DNA from: Chara braunii
Taxonomy: Eukaryota > Streptophyta > Charophyceae > Charales > Characeae
Reading direction: 5' to 3'
Assembly: GCA_003427395.1 (NCBI GenBank)
Contig: BFEA01000179.1
Coordinates: 2,190,992-2,227,934, forward strand
Length of the DNA stretch: 36,943 nucleotides
Part shown: positions 1 through 10,534 of the stretch, one piece after another
How positions within the stretch are numbered: the first letter of the stretch is position 1
Layout: each line of letters opens with the position of its first letter
Made by a program: the position numbers and the translations under genes
Notes under the pieces: generated by a model
Told to the model about the DNA's origin: nothing
The model's database searches: none
What the model saw: the letters and a program-made list of their open reading frames with translations, nothing else

Positions 1-463
1 TTTCGGCCTGTGTTTGGCCGGGTAACCGTATCCAGCCCAGGGCCTGCTTCACATTCATTTACACAAGCGGCCCAGGGCCTGGATTCATTCAACCATCTGG
101 CGCAACGTAACTGTCTGAATTTCCCCGATGCGGGGTACCCTGAAGAATGAGGCCCGAAGGGCCTATCGTGCCTGCCTTCACTTGGGCGGCGGACCTTGTT
201 GTAGATAGGGCCCCGTAGGGGCTAAGCGGGCGTTGCCTCGCAAAAATAAAAGAATTGTTTTTAAATTTTATTTTTTTGTTCTAAATTTGGTTAAGAATTT
301 CGATGTGACCCTGAGGCAAAAGTTATTCCGTTTATTTTTCTGCATAGCATAGTTTGTTTTCGGATTTTGTGTTTTTTTTTGTTTTTTTGTTTTTGGCTGA
401 GACCTTCCTTGGTCCTTGCACGGGCTGGCCACCCGGGGCCGGGGCGGCCCGGCTGGTAGCGTA
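1..463. other. Intergenic, no gene recognised
   Basis: GC-rich to about 240, then AT-rich. The 12-mer GCCCAGGGCCTG occurs twice in the first 85 bases. The segment 419-463, beside the AAT microsatellite, is a GC-rich block of short self-complementary GGCC/CCGG words. ORFs here owe their length to the neighbouring microsatellite and look non-coding. Confidence 0.5.
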
Positions 464-531
464 GTAATAATAATAATAATAATAATAAGAATAATAAGAA
501 TAATAAGAATAATAATAACAATAATAATAAT
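464..531. repeat. (AAT)n microsatellite, interrupted
   Basis: TAA/AAT units interrupted by regularly spaced AAG variants and one AAC. It adjoins a GC-rich block on its left, an arrangement seen again at the two other AAT tracts in the window. Confidence 0.95.
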
Positions 532-1264
<733 letters not shown>

Positions 1265-1893
1265 CCTTCCCCTTCTTTTTTTTTTTTTTCTTTCCGTGCG
1301 TCTGTTTCTCCCACGTGGTCGAGTCCACCCTTTTTCCATTACTACCACATGTTACCTCCATGCCTAGCGCTTGTCAAACCGTGCGCGAGCCTGCAACCCT
1401 TCGCGTATACTTCACTGCTTTCTCTGTGCATTCTTCGTTGGTTTTCCCCGTAATTTTTGTCTCTCCCACCTTCTTTCTCATCCCTTTCGTCATATTTCTC
1501 CTTGCTACCTTCTCGCTCCATTCTCCATCTCCCTTCTTCCTCCTCCTTCCTCCTTCGTCTTCTTCTTTCTCGTTGTTTGTCATTATCGTACCAGTTGCCG
1601 TTGCCCTTGCCTCCTTTCCCCGCGATATTCTCCATACCATCCTTGATCTTCTTCTGCCCCCCTCCATGATCGTGTTTTCTTCCTCTGTGTTTTTTTTTTT
1701 TTTTTTTTTTTCATACCTCGCGTTATTCGTCCATCGTATTTTGTGATGCTCTTCCTATACTTCTGTGTTTTTCGTCTGTCCCTCTCACATGCATACAATT
1801 GTTTTCCTCATACTAATGCAGAAGAATCTACACACCGATCTTGGTTAAATTCATCGACTGGCGAGCGGAATGATAAGAAAATCGTTAAAATTA
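1265..1893. other. Pyrimidine-rich intergenic DNA
   Basis: C/T-rich plus strand with many TTC, CTC and CCT words and a T run at 1690-1710. No recognisable gene. Confidence 0.5.
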
Positions 1894-1916
1894 GTAATAA
1901 TAATATAATAATAATA

Positions 1917-1947
<31 letters not shown>

Positions 1948-1952
1948 TATAA
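1894..1952. repeat. (AAT)n microsatellite
   Basis: TAA/AAT units with a few ATA and AGT interruptions. It is followed at once by a GC-rich block (about 1956-2025) and then an A-rich tract of AAAAC-type units (2028-2062). Confidence 0.95.
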
Positions 1953-2242
1953 TCAGGGTAACCGACGTTTGGGACGGGCTGGGACCCCTTTGGGATGCGT
2001 TCGGCCGTTCGGGCCAAACGCGGACCTAAAAAAAAAAACAAAAAAAAAACAAAAAAAAACAAAAGTCATCAAAAAAATCTGAAAAAATGATATGTTATCG
2101 AGAAACATAAATTAAACAAGATTTTCCTGAGCATTACATCCTAATTCCTTACCGAATTTGAAATAAAAATAAAATACGTAAAACAAATACTAATAATAAA
2201 AATAAATAAAAATAAATAAAAATAAAAAGAGAATTAAATTTA

Positions 2243-2598
2243 GTGAGTGCGCGAGCATGTGCATGTTTTCGACACCGCCATCTTTGGCGATATTTCATTT
2301 TTTTTTGGCGTAGCTAAATGCGCTGAAAATTTACAGATGTGTACTTCACATAATACAAAACCCTCTAAAAAAGTTTCAAAAAATAGTAAAATTGTTTAGA
2401 CCCCGAACTAAAGTGAAAACAAGAAGTGAAAAGTGAAAAAATAGGTGGGCGAGCACGTTTTGACACCGCCATCTTCGGCGATTTTTTATTCTTATTTTGC
2501 TTACCCAAATGACTTGAAAATTTACAGGCATGTACCTCACGTCATAGAGAACTCACAAAAACAAAATTCAGAAAAAAATAATTATTTTTAGGCCCTGA
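2243..2598. repeat. Diverged tandem duplication, about 190 bp unit
   Basis: Two copies lie in direct orientation, about 2243-2407 and 2444-2598. Shared landmarks in the same order are GACACCGCCATCTT at 2271 and 2462 (spacing 191), TGAAAATTTACAG, GTAC-TCAC and a closing TTTAG(A)CCC-GAA. The copies differ at many positions and by small indels, so the duplication is old. No ORF is conserved between them. Confidence 0.8.
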
Positions 2599-2657
2599 AA
2601 TAATTTTTGGCGGGGGCCGAATGCCGTCGGGTTCGGACCCCGTACGGGACCCCGAAC

Positions 2658-2703
2658 GCCCGTACGTACGGAGGTCTGCCCAGGGACCTCCGTACGTACG
2701 GGC
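2658..2703. repeat. Perfect 19-bp inverted repeat (foldback)
   Basis: The arms at 2658-2676 and 2685-2703 are perfectly complementary. They contain the core CGTACGTACG, itself a palindrome, and flank an 8-base loop. A weaker echo, CCCCGTACGGG, lies just to the left at about 2639. An AAT microsatellite begins 11 bases to the right. The perfect pairing suggests a recent or conserved foldback such as a small MITE-like element. Confidence 0.9.
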
Positions 2704-2714
2704 TGATGAACCTG

Positions 2715-2752
<38 letters not shown>

Positions 2753-2759
2753 CATAATA

Positions 2760-2801
<42 letters not shown>
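2715..2801. repeat. (AAT)n microsatellite
   Basis: TAA/AAT units with CAT and GAT interruptions. It starts directly beside the 19-bp foldback. Confidence 0.95.
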
Positions 2802-2805
<4 letters not shown>

Positions 2806-3105
2806 GTAGTTCATTCCTTGTTTTCTATGGTGCGTTCAAACTTCGTCGTGCGTAGCTGCAACTATGTAGGAGGTTTATGACAACTGGCTCGGTCCACTAG
2901 GCAGTGGGTGCCAACCGATGAACGTTGTGCGGACGTCACGCCAATGAGTCCAACAAGGTGATTGTCTCCTCCCTTACTCTCTCTCTCTCTCACGTACACA
3001 CATACACACATGCAGTAGTATATATTTCCATGATCTGGCAGTAGATACATTCAATTTTGCTGACCCTATCTGAGGAAGGAGGGCAGTTGAGGGGTTGGAG
3101 ACTTA
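2802..3105. other. Intergenic; CT tract
   Basis: Contains a short (CT)n at about 2976-2992 followed by CA/TA-rich DNA, and purine-rich plus-strand DNA just before 3105. No gene is seen. Confidence 0.4.
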
Positions 3106-3191
3106 CTTGCTCTATCCTTCTCTCCTCCTCGTCGTCATCGTAGTCGTCCGCCAGTTGCCTCCTTACTGCGTAGTGACGCCTAACTCAACGA
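3106..3191 (-). other. Exon-like segment with splice donor
   Basis: On the minus strand a frame opens after a TGA near 3190. It reads a basic then strongly acidic peptide (a D-D-Y-D-D-D-E-E-E core followed by R-R-I-E-Q) and ends at CAA|GTAAGT, a good splice-donor match. The sequence after the donor is pyrimidine-rich on the same strand. The acidic run comes partly from GAC/GAG triplets, so chance is possible. No acceptor or partner exon was identified. Confidence 0.2.
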
Positions 3192-3235
3192 TCCACAACC
3201 CGGTCATCTCAACATAGACAGCTGTTGTCGGTGCG

Positions 3236-3253
3236 AATACCCTTACAAGGGTA
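3236..3253. repeat. Short palindrome, copy 1
   Basis: AATACCCTTACAAGGGTA, an imperfect palindrome around a central AC. The identical 18-mer recurs at 8758-8775, inside a longer perfect foldback. Confidence 0.7.
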
Positions 3254-4700
3254 ACCGCCCTGGTTTTTGCAAATGCTAGAAAATAGGTTTGGTTTAAAAT
3301 TTAACTATCTTGCGCGAGGCGCGACTGTGTCTGTAGTTTAGGTTGACAGGATGGTTGACTAATATAGAGTGTGTGTGGGCGCGCAAATTTGAGGCGCACG
3401 TGATATTTTTTTATGATTGAAGAACCGGCGTGATCGCCGGTCAGATTTTTTCTGATTAAACTAGGGTTAAGTGGATTATGTCTCAGGATTGGTGTGCTTG
3501 CTTGTAACTTGTGCATACATGCGGAGGACGACATCGACAACAGTGGGATCTTTGAAGACGTTTCGGTAGGTCTGCGCATCGTGCAGTATCGATTTATGTA
3601 GATGTCCGTCAGAGCCAGACCCAACTTTGGGACTAGCGCCAGCGGTTACGACATCGGACTTTCATCAGAGAGATTAAGGGATCAAGGACGAGGGGCGACG
3701 ACGCGGGATATCAGAGTAGCGCGAATGGACCGAGGCAGTGAGGGCCTGGCGGGGCTACCTCCTTTGGTTTTGCCATCGGCAGTGCCTGATCGACGGTGGC
3801 ATTTTCTAGATAATTCGTTTTGGTGTCGTATCTCTATTTATTTTTTGTTATATTCTGGCGTGTCGTTGATCTGGACGTGACGCCGGACTTGATGGTCGTC
3901 GCGACAATTGAGGACCTTGAGTGCGCGCTTTGTTTGATGGGTCCGCGGGTTCAGGGTGCTGGCGAAAGTCGTCTATCACGTCGTTGCTGAGAACAGGGTT
4001 TGCGTGTGTAATTGCATTTGAGGCACAAGGGTAGGTAATGCTGGATGTATATGACCTACGTTTCGGGTCCGATGAGGTCGCATGGGGGTGCGTTGTATTT
4101 GCGGGAATTGCTTGAAGTGCGGTTACGAACTGTGTTCCTGACCGCGACGAAGTTACCCCCTTATAGTATTACGGGGGACCCTGTAGCGGCCGCATCCGTG
4201 TCCCAGCCTCCAACGAGGGAACAGGGGGGAGCTGCACCCACCAGCAAATGTGATACCTGCTACAACAGGCAGGCGATACGGGCTAGGTGCCGACCGGTAG
4301 CATCAGGGCCGGGTTTCTTCGATGGGGTGGTCACATTGCCTCTCCTCTGGTCCCCTCCCCCTATGAACGCCAGCAGTCTCTCTTCAAAGTCACGGAAGAG
4401 GGGGGCGTCCAATGACGTACCTGCAGGTAGCAGGCGGCGGGGCTGGCTAGTGGCCAGGCAGCGCTGCGCAGCAGCGGACGGAGCGATAGCGACGGGCGTT
4501 AAAATAGCGAAATGAGGCAGGGGAGACCGGCAGCAGGCAGCGAGATGGGCAGCAGCCTGCAGGGGAGACCGACGAGAGTGACGAGCGAGGCAACTGGGAA
4601 AGAACCTGGACGCGGGTCGCTCCAAGATACACCCCACGTCGAAAATGGAGGAAAACTCACTCGGCGGGGAGGAAAAACGCCTACCCCACCCGATGCTTGA
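3254..4700. other. No gene recognised
   Basis: Mixed GC content. The longest frames are a plus-strand frame of 156 codons at 4045-4515 and a minus-strand frame of 167 codons at 4260-4763. They overlap each other, are rich in Arg, Ala, Pro and Ser, and show no domain that I recognise. I treat both as non-coding. Confidence 0.35.
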
Positions 4701-4824
4701 TAGAATCAGGTGGGGGAAAGTGCTAAATAGGGATTTCCGGGGCGGGCCACCCCGAATGTGCATAGAATCAGGTGGGGGAAAGTGCTAAATAGGGGTTTCC
4801 GGGGCGGGCGACCCCGAATGTGCA
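4701..4824. repeat. 62-bp tandem duplication, two copies
   Basis: Copies at 4701-4762 and 4763-4824 are nearly identical, with two substitutions seen (GGATTT/GGGTTT and GGCCACC/GGCGACC). Each unit contains an imperfect foldback of TTCCGGGGCGGG with CCCCGAA. This is a recent duplication. Confidence 0.95.
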
Positions 4825-6712
4825 ATTAGATTAGAAGGAAAGTTAGTAGGAATAGGAGTTAGTAAGGAAGGCTAATGCTCTGGCGATGGCGGGAGCGAAA
4901 GAGGTGAGGAGAAAAGAATGCGTATCTCGCTCATTTTTGGATGAAATTGAGCGAGAGAAGATGCGTTTTAGAGGTTTTGATGTACTGCGATTTGGATGGT
5001 CGTGTTAGAATTGGAGTTTAATGGTTAGTTTTAGAACTCTGTTAATAAGAGGGTGCGCGAAAGTTTGGATATGGCGCAAACATGAGACAAATACTTCCCT
5101 CGAATCTCGATGGGATCGAAGCGAAATAGGGTGTGGAGGTGGGATTTTCGGCTACCGCAAATCGATCTGTGAAGTCGGTATTTAGAATTAGTGGGCTGAT
5201 TTTGCACTGGAAAGGTAAGTTGTTGTACGATTTTATATATCTTTCCGTGTTCGAGCGGGAGATTCATTCTTTCCTTTGCGCACCCGACAGTTGTTGTATT
5301 CGACATTTTCTTGTGTGACAGTCCTCCGCCGTGGCCACCTTACTCATCATTAGTTGATCACTCCTCCAAAAGATCGCGACCTTCGTGCTCGTCTTCGAGA
5401 TCTCAATTGAGATGGTTCGAGATCTCGATTGTGAAGGTGCTATGGATGTCAGTGTTTTCTTAAGTGGGCGCTCCTCACCCACATCGCCCTTCTCGGCTTC
5501 TTGAAAACGCACGTGGGCAGCAGAGAGAGAGAGAGGGAGAGAGAGGAAGAGAGAGGTGCAGAGAGGGCGGACTTACCTGGCACTGGCGATTACGTTCGTC
5601 ATCTGAATGTATCTACTCATGATCTAGTATGAGATTCATTCTCGATTCTCACTCATACATACAACGGGCAGTGGGGCAGGGTGATACAAGGCAACACACT
5701 TACCAACTAGCAAGTATGTTACACAACCAGTCCAACCAAGGGGCCACAAGCGAGCAATGAGCTGGGAACTCACCTATAGCCCGGTATGCTACCTGCCCGT
5801 CGTGCGAAGCTGCTAAGGACCAGCAGCGAAGGTGCAGACTTGCGTGCCAACCAGTGAACGACTCGTTCCGTTGTGTAGAGAAGGTGAGGGGAGTGGGGCA
5901 AGCCACGGGGCTTGAGGACTTGCCTGTTGACACGCATATTGCATTTACATGACCGGTCGGACTAATGTTACGGTGCGCTGACTGCAACATTCGACAAGCG
6001 ATTGGCTGTTGCAGCTTCGCGAAGTATCGCACCAAAGTCTGACGTTTTTTTGAACTACTAGTCGTGGTTTGTCAACTTGTCAGGGTTGCAGAACATTACT
6101 GGCCAATGAGTCTGCAAAGCATATGTTAGCGGCGGTCGTTGGGCGCTTGCGGCCAGTGTCTTGTGGGTGTGGGTTGGACGTGACTGTGCGTTTCATCGTG
6201 CACTTGATGTGGCTGGCTACTAGAGTCGTGCATTGCATGGCACCCCAACATTGTGTTTGCTACGTGCACGTCCGTATTCGAACAGGGCACGAAGAGGTGG
6301 GGGACTGCGCTATTTGAACACGACCGTTCTAGGCTGCGTTGTCGAGCGCATCGGCCCCAGCCTTTTCTCGCGAAAGAGGCGGGAGCCCTCCCGGTCATGT
6401 CACGCAGGAGTTTAAACAAAACCAAACCAAGAGAGAACTCGAAAACGACGCCTAACTTATCCCGTGCGCCGCCGAAACGGCCGCGGTTGCGTCGTCCCTT
6501 CGCCGCTCTAGCCGGGTGCGTCAGCTGTACATCCCACGGTCCCCTACGACAGGATAGGTTCTCGCGAGGCATACGCTTTCCTTCCCGAAGGGGCTATCAC
6601 CACCCTTGGGGGCGCATCCCTACCGAGCTACTGACCCACGTGCGAAAGCTTTTAGATGCAATTGCAGAGGTAGGTCAGCCGAGGGCGTTTGCTCGTTCGT
6701 GTAGTATAGATA
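4825..6712. other. No gene recognised; GA tract
   Basis: Contains a (GA)n-rich stretch at 5522-5560. Just beyond it the plus strand reads ACTTACCTGG, which is CCAG|GTAAGT on the minus strand, a strong donor match followed by a pyrimidine tract. A plus-strand donor-like AAAG|GTAAGTT lies at about 5212-5220. A 156-codon plus frame at 6253-6723 has no recognised domain. Confidence 0.35.
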
Positions 6713-6732
6713 CGCTTGGTTAACACCAAGCG
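6713..6732. repeat. 8-bp hairpin and local foldbacks
   Basis: CGCTTGGT and ACCAAGCG are perfectly complementary across a TAAC loop. Just to the right (about 6747-6785) CGCTCC-TAGG and CCTAGG-GCGGAGCG form an imperfect foldback. The phrase ACCAAGCG-GAACCCAAC recurs near 6809. Confidence 0.7.
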
Positions 6733-7477
6733 AACCCAACGTTGTCCGCTCCTAGGGCGTTGATCTCCTAGGTGCGGAGCGAACGTCGGTCGACTAGGAC
6801 GGTCTCAACCAAGCGCGGAACCCAACATTAATCCTAGTCCTTTTTACACATAGTCAAGCGAGAGTTACGACAACCACACATAAAACTATATCAAAAGGAG
6901 TCGGCCGTAGTCGACACGAGTAAACATTCAATCTGAAAACATAACTAAAAGAAATCGAATCATCATATGAAACAATACAGTATCAAAATAAACCCCGACC
7001 ACCTCGGGTCGAACTCCACAAAACAATCAAACAACCGCCAACGAGGAGTTGGCTTACTGAGAATAACAGTGATGCAGCCGACAATGTGCTCGGTCTGCCT
7101 TAGTTTTGACTAGATGAGACGCGCTGCCAACGTTATTTATTTTAGCTTACCTCCGACCTAAGATAATACGTGCTTACACCTGTCTCTATACTTCCTCAAT
7201 CTTATTGACAGACTTCTTTACGGATGGTTCTTGATTAGGGGCATTACTTGAAGTGTTGCATGCCTCTCCCCATAGGAAGTGGTCATGGGCATTCCTTCTT
7301 CTCGTCCGAGCACAAGACTCGGATCTCATAAGTCGGGCCGTCTCCAACGAATCGGCAAAGTACCCCCCCGTAGAACGGTCCACTCTGGGTCGATAACAGG
7401 GTCGGCTCCCAAAGCAACGAACCCCCGCCCTAGATGCTTCATGGAGAGAGAACATGTGTCCACTACTAGTAACTTTC
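6733..7477. other. No gene recognised
   Basis: Low-GC DNA in the middle, GC-richer at the ends. A minus-strand frame of 97 codons (7186-7479) has no recognised domain. Confidence 0.35.
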
Positions 7478-7553
7478 ATATATATATATATATGCCAACG
7501 GTTTACCGGGCAGTTCTGTTTTTGACGATATATATATATATATACATATATAT
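7478..7553. repeat. (TA)n microsatellites, paired
   Basis: Two AT dinucleotide runs at about 7478-7493 and 7528-7552, separated by about 35 bases of unique sequence. Each is self-complementary. Confidence 0.9.
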
Positions 7554-8754
7554 TTTTTCTGAAATTAAGGTAGCTTGGACGAAAAGAGATTGAAGGAGAT
7601 AGAGAACGAGAATCATTTGGATAGGTAAGGGTAGATGAGGTCGTTTGGGATAGAATGGGTAATTCTCAAGCAAAGACTAAGTTCGTTTTGACATTATCTA
7701 CCTTATTTCAATCATATTCATTCTACGACTCACGCTGAATAATCTTTTTCAGAATAACAAGTGTTTTTAACAAGCAGGCAGGTAAAAGGTCGAAAAAGGA
7801 CAAATCTTTTCATCTTCCCCAAATAGGTATAAATCAAACTCCTCTGCAACCATCCTCCCACCTACCTGCACAACATGCAAGATAACAAGTTCAAGAGAAA
7901 ACCAGTGCAATCCTATACTCAAGTCAGACCTCCCCATTCACATGCATTCACACATTTTCTTTGCCTTTTCAATGAACATTCGATTGAACAGGGTCAAGCA
8001 AAGTGTGGGTTCACACAAGAGTGAAGGGAACTGAGTCAGATTAACTGACCTTGAGTGAAGTGGCGCCGAAGAAGCGCTCTGGCTCACTTAAGAAAGCCAA
8101 CCAACAAGCCGTGTGTGCCGCCGAAAGTTATAGTCTCAAGGAAAATCCTGATCAAACCACCTCTTACTCGCATGCCTCACTGGCAGTAACCGAAGCGCGA
8201 AAACGGCGAGCCGTACACGTCCCAGAAAAAACACTAAATCTGGTACCACGTCTCCCAACTGGTCTCAAGGGGTTCCAAATGGTCCCACGCGGTTCCAGGT
8301 GCTCCCATGCTGTCAAACACTTCGTCGAATGACTATTGAGTCGAAAACCATTTCCACCACAGTTCTAAAAAATAAAACAAAACCGGTGCCAAATCTCAAA
8401 ACCGCATGCGTCAAGACTGCCGCAAATGACCACCCGCGTCCCACGTCAGTCCCGACTGAATTCAGGCAGTCCCAAGTAGTCCAGTCTCATTGCCGCAAGT
8501 GTTGGGTAGTCCCAATTACAAAACATTTATCTCATATGCCGCATAAAAAAAATAAACCCGCCTGTCGTGCTCAGATTTCGTACCGTCGCATGCCGTCAAC
8601 CGCCACCATGTCACGCTGCTACTGCCGTACACACCAATGGTAGCAGACCTTCACCAAGAAAAACAGACGCCGCGCTACAACAAAAAACCTTTCAGCGCCG
8701 TAAAAAAAACCTCCACTGCCGCGCCGCACGTCCCACTGTCGTGCCGATGTCGGA
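7554..8754. other. No gene recognised; degenerate short repeats
   Basis: From about 8230 to 8530 the plus strand repeats degenerate words of the type GGT-CCA/GGTTCCA and AGTCCCA at irregular 14-25 base intervals. Frames through this part (8051-8332, 8299-8643) have no recognisable domain. Confidence 0.35.
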
Positions 8755-8780
8755 CCAAATACCCTTACAAGGGTATTTGG
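8755..8780. repeat. Perfect 12-bp foldback, palindrome copy 2
   Basis: CCAAATACCCTT (8755-8766) and AAGGGTATTTGG (8769-8780) are perfectly complementary around AC. The central 18 bases are identical to 3236-3253, which suggests ends or cores of one small repeat family. Confidence 0.9.
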
Positions 8781-9483
8781 CTATGCTTTTGCATGCGACA
8801 CGGTGACGATATCGGCTACCATGACGGAGCCAGTCTGGGATGAAAAGGGTGTGCACGCTTTGACGTGGCACTTGAAAACGATTTCCTCGGCCGTTAAGGC
8901 CAGGGCGAATTGGTGATAAAATTTCGAAAGTATGTGCGCGCGTTGTTATGACACGCGCTGTGATGGTTACAATCGGTAGCAATGCCCCGTCGACAGAAGA
9001 GGCCGAAGGGTTGATTAGGTTAGTGTTGTGTCAGGTACGTCTACGTCGCACGCTGAGACTTGGGATGCTACCTGTTTACCTACTGGTACTGGGTGTCTAA
9101 AAGTGCCAACTTTGTCTTCTTATGCTCGGCCCTTTAGAACGACATATCTACCTCTAGTTGGTGTGGTACCAACCTACCTACTACTTGAATATGTCCGTTG
9201 CTCTCAAGTGTCGCGGGCTTCTTTCCCAGGTTCCGCGCCACCTAAGAGTTTCCCCACGACAACCCTCAATGTCAGGGCTACAGGTAATTACTAGCCTTCG
9301 GGCCTTCCGATCGATTGAGTACCCAGGGTGGGTGACACGTACACTCAAACTAACAAGCACTCCGACGAGTAACCAGTCCGACGAGCGTGCACACGCGCAG
9401 ATTTGGGGAACGGGCTCACGCCGCTGGTCGGACTGAGCCCACTACTATATACATACTGAGTTGCTCCCCTTCTACTTGAAGTG
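8781..9483. other. No gene recognised
   Basis: Mixed DNA without a protein-like frame. The longest frames (96 and 92 codons) lack recognisable features. Confidence 0.3.
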
Positions 9484-9565
9484 GGAGCTAGCTCAGTAGG
9501 TTTCAATGATTGCTTGACAAATGGGAGACGTAGAGATCGAGGCCTACCGCCTCTGAGCTAGCTCC
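9484..9565. repeat. tRNA-like foldback (possible tRNA-derived SINE fragment)
   Basis: GGAGCTAGCTCA (9484-9495) and TGAGCTAGCTCC (9554-9565) are perfect 12-bp inverted arms. Pairing continues with GTAGG and CCTAC across a small bulge. On the plus strand TAGCTCAGTAGG fits the RNA polymerase III A box (TRGYNNANNNG). The arm symmetry puts an A-box-like word on both strands. AGATCGAGGCC at 9533-9543 is a weak B-box match. I do not see a complete cloverleaf. Confidence 0.35.
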
Positions 9566-9603
9566 TTTTTGACAAGGAGCTCAACTACTGTTTACACCAC
9601 GTC

Positions 9604-9640
9604 CGGACGGTCGGGGCTTGAACCCGCGACCCCAGTTTTA
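9604..9640 (-). repeat. tRNA T-arm-like sequence, minus strand
   Basis: The minus strand reads GGGGTCGCGGGTTCAAGCCC, which contains a near-consensus B box (GGTTCAAGCC) set in a T-stem-like context. A similar T-arm phrase (GTCGCAGGTTCAACTC) occurs on the minus strand near 36537-36555. Together with the foldback at 9484-9565 this suggests tRNA-derived retroposon debris rather than a working tRNA gene. Confidence 0.35.
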
Positions 9641-10348
9641 CGAGTGGTTGGTTAGTTGAAACCTGAACCTCTACCCGACACTTGGCAGGATAGGAAAGTT
9701 AAGCTGTTAGATTCTGTTTTTTTTTTTCTTAGTTCCTATTTTTTTTATTTTTTATTTTCTTATTTCTTATTTATTATTTTTGTTATTTCTTGTCTCCGAT
9801 ATTCCTCGCCATTCCCGTATCTAAGGTCTACAGTTTTACTTCGATGAATCTATCGAAGGATCTCGGGCAGATTCATTCCAAGGGCTTTCCCGACGTCCGC
9901 GTCGGTATCCAAGTCCGAAACATGAGAGAGGGAGACGAGGAGCTCGCAGCGAGGAGGGCAACGTGCGGGAGTGCGTGTGCAGAGGTTGGAAGAGCGAGCG
10001 AGGGGGTAGTGCACGCGCAATAGACTGGAGATGGAAAGCGGGGAGCATCGGAGATGGTGAGCGGAGAGCAGCGGAGATAGGACACGGGGAGCAGAGTAGA
10101 CAAAGCGGGTGGCAAAGGATAAGCACGCGGGGGCAGAGGCCAAGTGGGCAAAGCAAAGAAGATAGCTGCGCAGAAGAAAGGAGGGCATACAGCGAGAGGG
10201 AAAGACAGAAACACGCAGAGTGAGAATCATGCGTAGAGCGCGCGGAGTAAAAAAAAGATCGATCGTGCGAAAGAAAACAGGCGCACAAAAAAAAGAAGAA
10301 TAGGAAGAAGAAGGAGAAGAAGAAGAAGGGGGGAAAAGGGAGACTTAC
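9641..10348. other. No gene recognised; purine-rich 3' part
   Basis: T-rich at 9717-9785, then strongly purine-rich on the plus strand to 10340 (GAA, GGA and GAGG words). The minus strand is therefore polypyrimidine. Several frames of 77-150 codons here are low-complexity. Confidence 0.4.
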
Positions 10349-10534
10349 CTAGCTGTACAAGTCAAAATCAGGGACGTCACGGGCGCGGATGCCTTGCTCC
10401 TGCACTCGATATACAAGTGAGGAGGCTCGTAGGAGTTGTGCAGCATCCGCTAGTGAAGACGTGAGGACGGGTCCGTCATCACCCGACAAGCTGAGGGGCG
10501 CACTCGTGACTGCCGTGTCTCCCACATGCCCTAA
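10349..10534 (-). other. Exon-like open segment ending at a splice donor
   Basis: On the minus strand a frame of about 62 codons runs from after a TGA (10535-10537) to a TAG at 10349-10351. It has protein-like composition with an amphipathic stretch (A-D-A-A-Q-L-L-R-A-S-S-L-V-Y-R-V-Q). The stop overlaps TAG|GTAAGT, a strong donor followed by a long polypyrimidine tract. It could be a terminal exon, a non-coding exon or chance. No homolog is recognised. Confidence 0.25.

Noticed and set aside
4045-4515. 156-codon plus frame with C-x2-C near its middle
   Set aside because: No complete zinc-binding pattern or domain is seen, and an equally long minus-strand frame overlaps it.
6253-6723. 156-codon plus frame
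   Set aside because: Arg/Pro/Ser-rich, no recognisable domain, and overlapped by a minus-strand frame of similar length.
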